Shown here piece after piece: positions 1 through 6,570 of a DNA stretch of 9,178 nt. The position numbers and the translations under genes were made by a program. Origin of the DNA: Actinomycetes bacterium (GTDB lineage Bacteria > Actinomycetota > Actinomycetes > Actinomycetales > Microbacteriaceae); contig JAEWKY010000065.1 of NCBI GenBank assembly GCA_023457615.1, forward strand, positions 1 to 9,178, read 5' to 3'. The stretch's first letter is position 1; the number at the start of each line of letters is the position of its first letter. The notes beneath the pieces are model-generated. The model had not been told where the DNA came from, ran no database searches, and worked only from the letters and a program-made list of their open reading frames with translations.

Positions 1-120
1 GCGGACGACCCGGGATCGCTCGAGCCCCTCCGGCTCGCGGGGCCGTCGTTCGTCGAGGCGGTGCACGACGGGCGGCGCTCCGCCGCGGCGCTCGCGCGCT
101 TCCTCGGGGTCGACGGCTGA
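1..120 (+). CDS. C-terminal fragment of an unidentified protein
   Basis: The frame beginning at base 1 is open to a TGA at 118-120 and gives the last 39 residues of a protein whose start lies outside the window. Coding is supported by composition: all but one of the 39 sense codons end in G or C. The visible tail contains PLRLAGPSFVEAVHDGRRS and then an Ala/Leu-rich, probably helical end. I do not recognise the family. A Gfo/Idh/MocA sugar oxidoreductase would suit the neighbourhood and ends with a loosely similar Phe-x-x-x-Val-x-x-Gly-Arg pattern, but the match is too short to trust. The gene converges on the acyltransferase, with nine bases between the two stop codons. Confidence 0.6.
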   Translation, partial: ADDPGSLEPLRLAGPSFVEAVHDGRRSAAALARFLGVDG

Positions 121-129
121 CCGGCGCCG

Positions 130-567
130 CTAGCCGGCGAAGCGCCGCGCGCCGTCCGGGATGATCCGGGCGGGCACCCCGACGAGCACGCTGTACGGCG
201 GGGCGATCGTGCCCTCCTTCACGACGGCGCCGGCGCCGACGATCGAGTGGTCGCCGATGTCGGCGCCCATGAGCACGATCGCGCCGGCCCCGATGTGCAC
301 GTTGCGGCCGATGCGGGTGGCCGCGCGGCGCAGCGGCAGGGCGCGGTCGCTCACGCAGCGCTCGACCGTCGAGTGCGAGTAGATCTGCGCCCCCGCTGAG
401 ATGTCGCAGCCGTGCCCGATCGTGAGACCCCCGCTGCCGTCGACGACCGTGAACGCGCCGATCCACACGTCGTCGCCGATCTCCGGATCGCCGAGGATCC
501 AGGCGTGCGGATTGAACCGGTTCGGGGGCAGGTGATGGAGCTCCTCGAAGTCCTCCGCGAGCGACAT
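130..567 (-). CDS. Hexapeptide-repeat acyltransferase (left-handed beta-helix)
   Basis: A 145-residue protein built largely of hexapeptide-repeat turns (for example IGDDVWIGAFTVV, IGRNVHIGAGAIVL, IGDHSIVGAGAVV) and closing with VGVPARII, the standard C-terminal signature of WbbJ/maltose-acetyltransferase-type enzymes. These trimeric cytoplasmic enzymes move an acyl group, usually acetyl from acetyl-CoA, to a hydroxyl or amino group of a sugar. His65 in YSHSTV is the likeliest catalytic base. ATG 565-567 is preceded on its own strand by GGGAG nine bases away, which supports this start. It diverges from the sugar operon by a 41-base gap, so it probably supplies the N-acyl step (a WbpD-like role): the neighbouring amidotransferase needs an N-acylated sugar. 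O-acetylation of a finished sugar is the alternative. Confidence 0.85.
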   Translation of the reverse strand: MSLAEDFEELHHLPPNRFNPHAWILGDPEIGDDVWIGAFTVVDGSGGLTIGHGCDISAGAQIYSHSTVERCVSDRALPLRRAATRIGRNVHIGAGAIVLMGADIGDHSIVGAGAVVKEGTIAPPYSVLVGVPARIIPDGARRFAG

Positions 568-568
568 G

Positions 569-583
569 GTGGGAGTCTCCCAC
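569..583. promoter_or_regulatory. 15-base palindrome in the divergent promoter region
   Basis: GTGGGAG-T-CTCCCAC is a perfect inverted repeat with 7-base arms around one base. It lies in the 41-base gap between the divergent acyltransferase and operon starts. It covers the -35 position expected for the candidate promoter at 597-602 and includes the acyltransferase ribosome binding site. It could be an operator for a dimeric regulator or an mRNA hairpin. The repeat is seen; its function is inference. Confidence 0.45.
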
Positions 584-596
584 GAGAACCGGCGGC

Positions 597-609
597 TAGG
601 ATGCTCGGG
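597..609 (+). promoter_or_regulatory. Candidate -10 box and leaderless start for the sugar operon
   Basis: TAGGAT at 597-602 matches the actinobacterial TANNNT -10 pattern, and its last T lies seven bases before the GTG at 609. That places transcription start on the first base of the start codon, the usual geometry of a leaderless mRNA. An in-frame TAG at 597-599 rules out any earlier start. The alternative is that AGGA at 598-601, seven bases from GTG, is a weak ribosome binding site. No good -35 box is visible. Confidence 0.45.
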
Positions 610-1577
610 TGAGTCTGCGCGATCGTTCCGTGCTGGTGACCGGCGGCGCCGGTTTCATCGGCAGCCATCTCGTCGACCGCCTCATCACCGAGTCGCCGCG
701 CAAGATCGTGGTCGTCGACAACTTCTTCCTCGGCAACGAGTCGAACCTCGACGACGCCCGCGCCGCCTACCCCGACCTCGAGGTGCTGCGCCTCGACGCG
801 TCCGACCTCGCCGCGATGCAGGACGTCGTCGCGACCCATGGGATCGAGACGGTGTTCGACCTCGCGGTCGTGCCGCTCCCCACCTCGCTCGACTACCCGC
901 ACTGGACGATGCTCACCAACATCGGCATCACCGCGACCTTCTGCGAGATCGCCCGCCGCGGCCTCATCGAGCGCCTCGTGCACATGTCGAGCTCGGAGGC
1001 CTACGGCTCGGGGCGTTACGTGCCGATGGACGAGGCGCACCCCGACGACGCCATCACGCCGTACGCGGCGGCCAAGGCGGCCGAGGACCACATCATCCGG
1101 TCGTACGTGCAGACCTTCGGCATCGACGCGACCGTCGTGCGCCCCTTCAACAACTACGGGCCCCGGCAGAACCCCGGCTCGTACGCGGGCATCATCCCGA
1201 TCGTCGTGCAGCGCGTCGAGCGCGGCCTGCCGATCGAGATCCACGGCGACGGCGACCAGACGCGCGACTTCACGTTCGTGCGCGACACCGCCGACCTCAC
1301 CGTGACCATCCACGAGACGCCCGAGGCGCGCGGCGAGGAGATCAACGTGGCGACGGGCGTCGGCACCTCGATCAACCACCTCGTGGCCCGCATGCTCGAG
1401 ATCCTGGGGGTGCCCGATCACCCCGTCGTGCACACGCCCGAGCGTCCGGGCGACGTGCGACGTCACCAGGCCGACGCGAGCAAGCTCGTCGGGCTCGTCG
1501 GGCGTCAGCCGTCGGTGCTGAGCGAGGACGCGCTCGCCGAGACCATCGAGTGGTACCGGAAGCACTTCGCGTCATGA
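609..1577 (+). CDS. NAD-dependent sugar-nucleotide dehydratase/epimerase (extended SDR)
   Basis: A 322-residue extended short-chain dehydrogenase/reductase of normal length. The NAD-binding loop is G12-x-x-G15-x-x-G18 in VTGGAGFIGSH, followed by the adenosine-side acid in VVVDNF. The catalytic pair is Tyr152-x-x-x-Lys156 (YAAAK). NNYGPRQNPG and HGDGDQTRDFTFVRDTA are typical of sugar-nucleotide substrates. The site that reads Thr-Asp-Glu in dTDP-glucose 4,6-dehydratase reads Ser128-Ser129-Glu130 here. A Glu at that place is found in 4,6-dehydratases, UDP-xylose synthase and ArnA-type decarboxylases, whereas plain 4-epimerases usually lack it, so a 4,6-dehydratase making a 4-keto sugar is favoured. 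It is the first gene of the operon. GTG 609 is the first start available after the in-frame stop, and its stop overlaps the next start as ATGA. Confidence 0.9.
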   Translation: MSLRDRSVLVTGGAGFIGSHLVDRLITESPRKIVVVDNFFLGNESNLDDARAAYPDLEVLRLDASDLAAMQDVVATHGIETVFDLAVVPLPTSLDYPHWTMLTNIGITATFCEIARRGLIERLVHMSSSEAYGSGRYVPMDEAHPDDAITPYAAAKAAEDHIIRSYVQTFGIDATVVRPFNNYGPRQNPGSYAGIIPIVVQRVERGLPIEIHGDGDQTRDFTFVRDTADLTVTIHETPEARGEEINVATGVGTSINHLVARMLEILGVPDHPVVHTPERPGDVRRHQADASKLVGLVGRQPSVLSEDALAETIEWYRKHFAS

Positions 1578-2692
1578 CGATGCGGCTCAACGTCCCGCTC
1601 CTGGGGCGCGAGGAGGCCGACGCGGTCGCGGCGGTGCTCGCGACGGGCTACCTCACGCAGGGCGCCCAGGCGAAGGAGCTCGAGCGGCGCATCGCAGAGC
1701 TCGTCGGGGTGCCGCACGGCTTCGCGACGAGCTCGGCGACGACGGGCCTCCACCTCGCGCTCGTCGCCCTCGGGGTCGGCCCCGGCGACGAGGTCGTCAT
1801 CCCCGACTTCAGCTTCCCGGCGACGGCCAACGTCATCGTGCAGCAGGGCGCCGTCCCCGTCTTCGTCGACATCCGTCTCGACGACTTCGGTCTCGACCCC
1901 GAGCTGCTCGAGGCCGCGATCACGCCGCGCACGCGCGCGATCATGCCCGTGCACGCCTTCGGGCTCGTGGCCGACATGGACCCGATCCTGGCGATCGCCG
2001 AGCGCCACGGCCTGCCCGTCGTCGAGGACGCCGCGTGCGCGCTGGGCGCCGAGTACCACGGGCGCCAGGCCGGCGCGCTCGGCACCCTGGGCGTGTTCTC
2101 CTTCCATCCGCGCAAGGTCATCACGACCGGCGAGGGCGGCATGGTGATGACCTCCGACGACCGGCTCGCCGAAGAGCTGCAGGTGCTGCGCTCGCACGGC
2201 GCCGTGCGCGGCTCGCACTACATGAGCTTCGTCTCCGCGGGGTTCAACTACCGGCTCTCCGACGTGCACGCGGCGATCGGCGTCGCGCAGATGGATCGCA
2301 TCGACACCATCCTCTCGGGGCGCCGCGAGCTCGCCGCGGTCTACGCCGAGCTCCTCGCGGGGTTCGCCGGCGCGACCGCGCCCGTCACGCCCGAGGGCCG
2401 CACGCACACCTACCAGTCGTACGTCGTGACGCTCGACGACGACCTCGATCGCGATCGCGTCATCGACGGGATGCGCGAGCGCGGCATCGAGGTGACGCTC
2501 GGCACGTACGGGATGCACCTCCAGCCGTACTTCCGCGAGCGGTTCGGCATCGACGACGCCCAGCTGCCGAACGCGACGCGCGCGCACCGCAGCGGTCTCA
2601 CGATCCCGCTCTACGCGGGGCTCGAGCGCGGCGATCTCGAGCGGGTCGTGGGCGCGCTCGGCGAGTGCGTCGAGGAGCAGCGCGGCCGATGA
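1574..2692 (+). CDS. DegT/DnrJ/EryC1/StrS-type PLP sugar aminotransferase
   Basis: A 372-residue fold-type I PLP enzyme of normal family length. These cytoplasmic enzymes transfer the amino group of glutamate to a keto sugar nucleotide. The PLP-binding Lys is Lys181 in SFHPRKVITTGEGG, a motif very close to perosamine synthase-type aminotransferases that act at C4. Asp152 in VVEDAACALGA should contact the pyridine nitrogen. The N-terminal RLNVPLLGREEADAV and GYLTQGAQAKELE segments are also typical. The start overlaps the upstream stop by ATGA at 1574-1577; a second ATG two codons later (1580) is possible but would lose that coupling. The expected substrate is the keto sugar from the upstream SDR. 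Whether the amine goes on C4 or C3 cannot be read from the sequence. Confidence 0.92.
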   Translation: MTMRLNVPLLGREEADAVAAVLATGYLTQGAQAKELERRIAELVGVPHGFATSSATTGLHLALVALGVGPGDEVVIPDFSFPATANVIVQQGAVPVFVDIRLDDFGLDPELLEAAITPRTRAIMPVHAFGLVADMDPILAIAERHGLPVVEDAACALGAEYHGRQAGALGTLGVFSFHPRKVITTGEGGMVMTSDDRLAEELQVLRSHGAVRGSHYMSFVSAGFNYRLSDVHAAIGVAQMDRIDTILSGRRELAAVYAELLAGFAGATAPVTPEGRTHTYQSYVVTLDDDLDRDRVIDGMRERGIEVTLGTYGMHLQPYFRERFGIDDAQLPNATRAHRSGLTIPLYAGLERGDLERVVGALGECVEEQRGR

Positions 2693-3324
2693 CGACGACG
2701 CCGGCGATCACGATCATCGACTACGGCGTCGGCAATGTCGCCTCGGTCGCCAACATGCTCAAGAAGGCCGGCTTCGCGTCGCGGCTGAGCGGCGACCCCG
2801 ACGAGGTCGCGGCGAGCCCGAAGCTCATCCTCCCCGGCGTCGGCGCCTTCGATCGCGCCGCCGGCATCCTGCGCGAGACCGGGCTCAAGGACGCCGTGCT
2901 CGCCGCCGCCCAGCGCGGCGCCGCGGTGCTCGGCGTGTGCCTGGGCATGCAGCTCCTGCTCGACGGCAGCGACGAGGGGGCGAGCACGGAGGCCGGCATC
3001 GGCCTCGTGCCCGGGCGCGTGCGGCGCTTCCCGGTCGAGGTCGAGCGCGCCGGGCTCAAGGTGCCGCACATGGGCTGGAACACGATCACCCGCGTCGGCG
3101 GCGGCGACGTGCTGCCGACCTTCCGCGACGGCGACAGGTTCTACTTCGTGCACTCGTACTACGCCGACCCCGTCGACCCGGCGCACCGGCTGGCGGTCTC
3201 GCGGCACGGCATCGAGTTCACCTCGATGGTGCGGCGCGACAACGTCGTGGGGGCGCAGTTCCACCCCGAGAAGAGCCACCGCACCGGGATGGCGCTGCTC
3301 ACCGACTTCGCGAGGCAGCCATGA
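2689..3324 (+). CDS. hisH: HisH-type class I glutamine amidotransferase (glutaminase), sugar-pathway paralog
   Basis: A 211-residue single-domain glutaminase of HisH length. It hydrolyses glutamine and hands ammonia to a HisF-type partner. The catalytic triad is complete: nucleophile Cys84 in GVCLGMQLL, then His192 and Glu194 in QFHPEKSH. The N-terminal IIDYGVGNVASVANML and the LPGVGAF segment that shapes the oxyanion region are HisH hallmarks. It joins both neighbours by ATGA overlaps (2689-2692 and 3321-3324) and lies directly before the HisF-like fusion. No other histidine genes are present. In Pseudomonas O-antigen loci, HisH/HisF paralogs accompany WbpG and feed it ammonia, and I infer the same role here. 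Automatic annotation would probably call it a histidine-biosynthesis subunit, which the context argues against. Confidence 0.92.
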   Translation: MTTTPAITIIDYGVGNVASVANMLKKAGFASRLSGDPDEVAASPKLILPGVGAFDRAAGILRETGLKDAVLAAAQRGAAVLGVCLGMQLLLDGSDEGASTEAGIGLVPGRVRRFPVEVERAGLKVPHMGWNTITRVGGGDVLPTFRDGDRFYFVHSYYADPVDPAHRLAVSRHGIEFTSMVRRDNVVGAQFHPEKSHRTGMALLTDFARQP

Positions 3325-5312
3325 CGCTCTCGATCGAGCCCCGCGCGGGACTGCAGACGCGCGTCATCCCCGCGCTGCTGCTCGACGGCGACAGGTTCGT
3401 CAAGACGATCCGCTTCGGCGACCCCGTGTACGTCGGCGACCCCGTCAACGTCCTGAGCATCTTCAACGACTTCGAGGTCGACGAGATCGCCCTCCTCGAC
3501 ATCGGCGCGGCGGCGCGGCGCACGCCGATCCAGACGGAGTTCCTCACGCGGCTCACCTCGGAGGCCTTCGTGCCGCTCGCCTACGGCGGGCGCGTGACGA
3601 CCCTCGCCGAGGCCGAGGAGCTCGTGCGGCTCGGCGTGGAGAAGGTCATCGTCAACACCGCCCTCGTCGAGTCGCCCGACGAGGTGCGGCGCATGGTCGA
3701 CGTGCTCGGCGCCCAGGCCGTCGTCGGCTCCGTCGACGCCCGCGCCGACGGCACGGGCTACCGCGTCTTCACCCGGTCGGCCTCGGTCGACACGGGACTC
3801 GACATCGACGGCTGGCTGTCGCTCGCGCGCGACGTGGGCGTCGGCGAGGTGCTCGTCACGTCGATCGACCGCGAGGGCACCCGGGTCGGTCTCGACCTCC
3901 ACCTCACGAAGCACGTCGTCGACGCGCTCGACGTGCCCGTCATCGCCCACGGCGGGTCCGGCTCGCGCGCTCAGCTCGCGGAGGCGATCCAGGTCGCGGG
4001 TGCCGAGGCGGTCGCCGCGGGCAGCCAGTTCGTCATGCAGGGCAGCCGCGAGAGCATCCTCATCAACTACCCGACCCCGGCGGCCCTCGCCGAGCTCTTC
4101 GGCCGCGAGGTCGCGGAGCTCGAGGCCGAGGGCGCGGCGCCCGACGCGCGCTACCTCGTGCCGGGGCGCGACGTCTCCGAGTTCCGGATGTGCGCGCGCT
4201 GCATCATCACGTCCGACGTGCCCCGCGCCGCGCTCGAGGACTCCGACGTCTGCTACTACTGCGGCCTGCACGACTCGCTCGACGCGCAGTACCCGATCGG
4301 CGCGGAGAGCACGGCCGCGCTCGAGGCGTTCGCCGAGCGGATCAAGCGCGACGCCCAGGCGAACGGCTCGGCGTACGACTGCATCCTCGGGGTGAGCGGC
4401 GGCACGGACTCCTCGTTCCTCGCGCACAAGCTCGTCGAGCTCGGCGTGAAGCCGCTCGCGGTGCACTTCGACAACACGTGGAACTCGCCGACGGCGACCG
4501 GCAACATCTACGCGGTGCTCGACAAGCTCGGCATCGACCTCGAGACCTACGTCGTCGACAACGCCGAGTACGACGACATCTACCGCTCGTTCATGCTCGC
4601 GGGGGTCAAGGACATCGAGGCGCCGACCGACATCGGCTTCATGGGCGTGCTCTACCGCGCCGCCGAGAAGCACAGGATCAAGCACATCGTCGAGGGCCAC
4701 TCGTTCCGCACCGAGGGCATCTCGCCGATGGGCTGGCTCTACATGGACGGCGGGTACATCAGCGACGTGCACCGCAGGTTCGGGCGCATCCCGACGAGCA
4801 CCTTCCCCAACATGGCGTTCGGCGACTTCCTGCGCTGGTCGGCCTGGAGCGGCATCGAGCGCACGCGTCCGCTCTACTGGCTCGACTACCAGAAGGAGGA
4901 TGCGAAGAAGTTCCTCGCGTCGACCTACGGCTGGAAGTGGTACGGCGGGCACCACCTCGAGAACCGGTTCACGGCGTTCTATCACACGTACTTCCTGCCG
5001 AAGCGGTGGCGCATCAACTTCCGGCAGATCGAGCTCTCGGCGCTCGTGCGGTCGGGTCAGCTCGACCGCGACGTCGCGATCGAGCAGTTCCTCGCGCCGC
5101 GGCAGGGCGACGCCGACATCATCGCCCTCGTCAAGAAGCGCCTCGAGTTCAGCGACGACGAGTTCGAGGCGGTCATGACGCTGCCGGAGCACAGCTACCG
5201 GGAGTTCGCGACCTACAAGCGGCGGTTCGAGCGCCTGCGACTGCTGTTCTGGGTGCTCTGGAAGCTCAATCGCGTGCCGCGCAGCTTCTACGAGAAGTTC
5301 TGCAAGCGATGA
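3321..5312 (+). CDS. Fused HisF-like barrel and N-acetyl sugar amidotransferase (WbpG/PseA/WbuX type)
   Basis: One 663-residue frame carries two proteins that are normally separate. Residues about 14-255 are a HisF-like (beta/alpha)8 barrel: RVIPALLLDGDRFVK, phosphate-site segments VEKVIVNTA and IAHGGSGS, and the late motif TSIDREGT. The residue equivalent to HisF Asp130 is kept (Asp139 in SVDAR), but the Asp11 position is Leu20, so the histidine cyclase reaction is unlikely. A linker of about 34 residues leads to the amidotransferase from about residue 290. It starts with a zinc-finger-like set Cys291-x2-Cys294 and Cys311-x2-Cys314, then an ATP-pyrophosphatase P-loop S359-G-G-T-D-S-S, then family blocks EGHSFRTEGISPMGW, YMDGGYISDV and WYGGHHLENRFTAFYH. 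The family uses ATP to activate an N-acetyl group and ammonia to make an acetamidino group. An in-frame ATG at 4188 sits where stand-alone relatives begin but has no ribosome binding site. ATGA overlaps lie at both ends. Confidence 0.92.
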   Translation: MTLSIEPRAGLQTRVIPALLLDGDRFVKTIRFGDPVYVGDPVNVLSIFNDFEVDEIALLDIGAAARRTPIQTEFLTRLTSEAFVPLAYGGRVTTLAEAEELVRLGVEKVIVNTALVESPDEVRRMVDVLGAQAVVGSVDARADGTGYRVFTRSASVDTGLDIDGWLSLARDVGVGEVLVTSIDREGTRVGLDLHLTKHVVDALDVPVIAHGGSGSRAQLAEAIQVAGAEAVAAGSQFVMQGSRESILINYPTPAALAELFGREVAELEAEGAAPDARYLVPGRDVSEFRMCARCIITSDVPRAALEDSDVCYYCGLHDSLDAQYPIGAESTAALEAFAERIKRDAQANGSAYDCILGVSGGTDSSFLAHKLVELGVKPLAVHFDNTWNSPTATGNIYAVLDKLGIDLETYVVDNAEYDDIYRSFMLAGVKDIEAPTDIGFMGVLYRAAEKHRIKHIVEGHSFRTEGISPMGWLYMDGGYISDVHRRFGRIPTSTFPNMAFGDFLRWSAWSGIERTRPLYWLDYQKEDAKKFLASTYGWKWYGGHHLENRFTAFYHTYFLPKRWRINFRQIELSALVRSGQLDRDVAIEQFLAPRQGDADIIALVKKRLEFSDDEFEAVMTLPEHSYREFATYKRRFERLRLLFWVLWKLNRVPRSFYEKFCKR

Positions 5313-6469
5313 GACGCGCGCTCTCGGCGGTGCTCCACCGGGTGCAGCGCGTGCTCGCCGTCGTGAGCCGGCGCGTGCACCGCGGCCGGGTGCCCCGTCG
5401 CCCCGTCTCGTGGGTCGTCGGCACGGTCGAGATCGCCTCGATGGTCGCCCAGTTCGCCCGGGCGGTGCCGGACTCCTACTCCGCGGTGCTCGCGCCGAAC
5501 CGCTACTACGACTTCGTCTACGACTTCGAGATCCGCCCCGGGCCCGGCGCGCGGCTGCGCTATTGGTTCCTCGCGCCGTGGGAGTTCGGGCGGCTCGCGG
5601 CGACCGCGCGGGGCTTCGTCTACGTCGGCGCGAACGGCTTCCTGCTCGACGAGGTCGACGACCGCGACTGGGAGTTCGGGTTCCTGCGCCGCCACGGCAT
5701 CCCGGTGGTCTGCCTGTTCACGGGGAGCGACATCCGCTCGCCGGTGCTCATGCGCCGCTTCCAGGAGCGCACGGGGCACGAGACGATCGTCACCTACCTC
5801 GACCAGGTGTCGCCCGTGCTCGCCTCGCCCGGGTACGACGACCTGCGCCGCCGGATCGCCGTCGTCGCGGACCGCCACGCGTCGCTCGTGTTCACCGCGG
5901 CCGTCGACCAGCTCTCCTACCTCGAGCGGCCCACCGAGCCGTTCCCCTACTTCTTCCCGGACGGCGACGTCGTCGAGAGCACGGCCAAGCACGAGGCGCC
6001 GGGTCGGCGGATCGTCGTGCACGCGCCGTCGTCGCCGATCATCAAGGGCACCCAGGTCGTGCGGGCGGCGGTGGCCCGGCTGCGGTCCGAGGGCTACGAC
6101 TTCGAGTACCGCGAGCTCGTCGGGGTGCCCAACTCCGAGGTGCTCGCCGCGCTCCGCGAGGCGCACATCGTGCTCAACGAGTTCTACGCCTTCGTGCCCG
6201 GCGTCTTCGGGGTCGAGGCGATGGCGAGCGGCTGCGCGCTGCTGACGAGTGCCGACGAGACGATCGAGACCGACCTGCCGCCGGGGTCGAACTCCGCCTG
6301 GGTCGTGACGACGGCGGGGGACGTGCAGGAGAACCTGCGGAGGCTGCTCGACCGGCCGGAGCTCATCGGACCCCAGGCGGCCGCCGGCCTCGACTGGGTG
6401 CGCGAGCATGCCACCGTGAGCGCGTCGGGAGCTCGCATCCGGCGCCTCCTCGACGCGCTCGACGGCTGA
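5309..6469 (+). CDS. GT4-like (GT-B fold) glycosyltransferase
   Basis: A 386-residue cytoplasmic or membrane-associated glycosyltransferase. The C-terminal Rossmann domain is recognisable: HAPSSPIIKGTQVV from His238 gives the KGT donor-site motif, then the segment ending in LVGVPNSEVLAALREAHIV, then Glu291 and the donor-site block FGVEAMASG with Glu303. This is the relaxed variant seen in some GT4-like enzymes, not the strict E-x7-E. The N-terminal domain is divergent (VCLFTGSDIRSP resembles an acceptor-domain loop). The first 31 residues contain ten arginines and no acidic residue, with hydrophobic residues interspersed, which suggests an amphipathic helix on the inner membrane face. It is the last gene of the operon and overlaps the fusion gene by ATGA. 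It most likely transfers the modified sugar made upstream, but its donor and acceptor are unknown. Confidence 0.82.
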   Translation: MRRALSAVLHRVQRVLAVVSRRVHRGRVPRRPVSWVVGTVEIASMVAQFARAVPDSYSAVLAPNRYYDFVYDFEIRPGPGARLRYWFLAPWEFGRLAATARGFVYVGANGFLLDEVDDRDWEFGFLRRHGIPVVCLFTGSDIRSPVLMRRFQERTGHETIVTYLDQVSPVLASPGYDDLRRRIAVVADRHASLVFTAAVDQLSYLERPTEPFPYFFPDGDVVESTAKHEAPGRRIVVHAPSSPIIKGTQVVRAAVARLRSEGYDFEYRELVGVPNSEVLAALREAHIVLNEFYAFVPGVFGVEAMASGCALLTSADETIETDLPPGSNSAWVVTTAGDVQENLRRLLDRPELIGPQAAAGLDWVREHATVSASGARIRRLLDALDG

Positions 6470-6526
6470 GCCGCGGCCGGTCCGGCAGCGGGATCGGGCC
6501 GCGACTCGCGGGCTCCGGGCGCGGCC

Positions 6527-6543
6527 TTCGACCGGAGGTCGAA
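6527..6543. promoter_or_regulatory. Perfect inverted repeat upstream of the secreted protein gene
   Basis: TTCGACC-GGA-GGTCGAA has 7-base perfect arms and a 3-base centre. It ends four bases before a possible -10 box (TACGCT, 6547-6552) and begins 58 bases after the glycosyltransferase stop. As DNA it is placed like a repressor operator; as RNA it would form a short hairpin that could help end the upstream operon, though no clean T-run follows. Elsewhere in the 6470-6581 gap I see nothing else beyond the promoter and ribosome site. Confidence 0.45.
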
Positions 6544-6546
6544 TGT

Positions 6547-6552
6547 TACGCT
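6547..6552 (+). promoter_or_regulatory. Possible -10 box for the secreted protein gene
   Basis: TACGCT fits TANNNT and would start transcription near 6559, leaving a leader of about 23 bases with a good ribosome binding site. No convincing -35 hexamer lies at 16-18 bases spacing, as expected if expression is regulator-dependent or the call is wrong. Confidence 0.35.
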
Positions 6553-6570
6553 TCTCGGGTTGCGAACCGC

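Noticed and set aside
121..137. A terminator between the convergent genes (CCGGC-N7-GCCGG)
   Set aside because: The stem is only five pairs, it overlaps the end of the acyltransferase coding region, and no T-run follows on either strand. In DNA this GC-rich such matches arise by chance.
2689..4090. Histidine biosynthesis genes hisH and hisF
   Set aside because: No other his genes are near, the HisF-like domain has Leu at the Asp11 position and is fused to a sugar amidotransferase, and all neighbours are sugar-nucleotide enzymes.
3159..5192. A 677-codon minus-strand open frame opposite the fusion gene
   Set aside because: It is antisense to well-matched protein families and has the Arg/Asp/Val/Glu-rich composition typical of reverse frames of high-GC genes. 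The same applies to long minus frames at 351-1565, 1505-2587, 5288-6787 and 6546-8537.
4188..5312. A separate amidotransferase gene starting at the in-frame ATG 4188
   Set aside because: There is no stop between the domains and no purine-rich site before this ATG (GTTCCGG precedes it), and every other junction in the operon uses ATGA. A minor internal start cannot be excluded.
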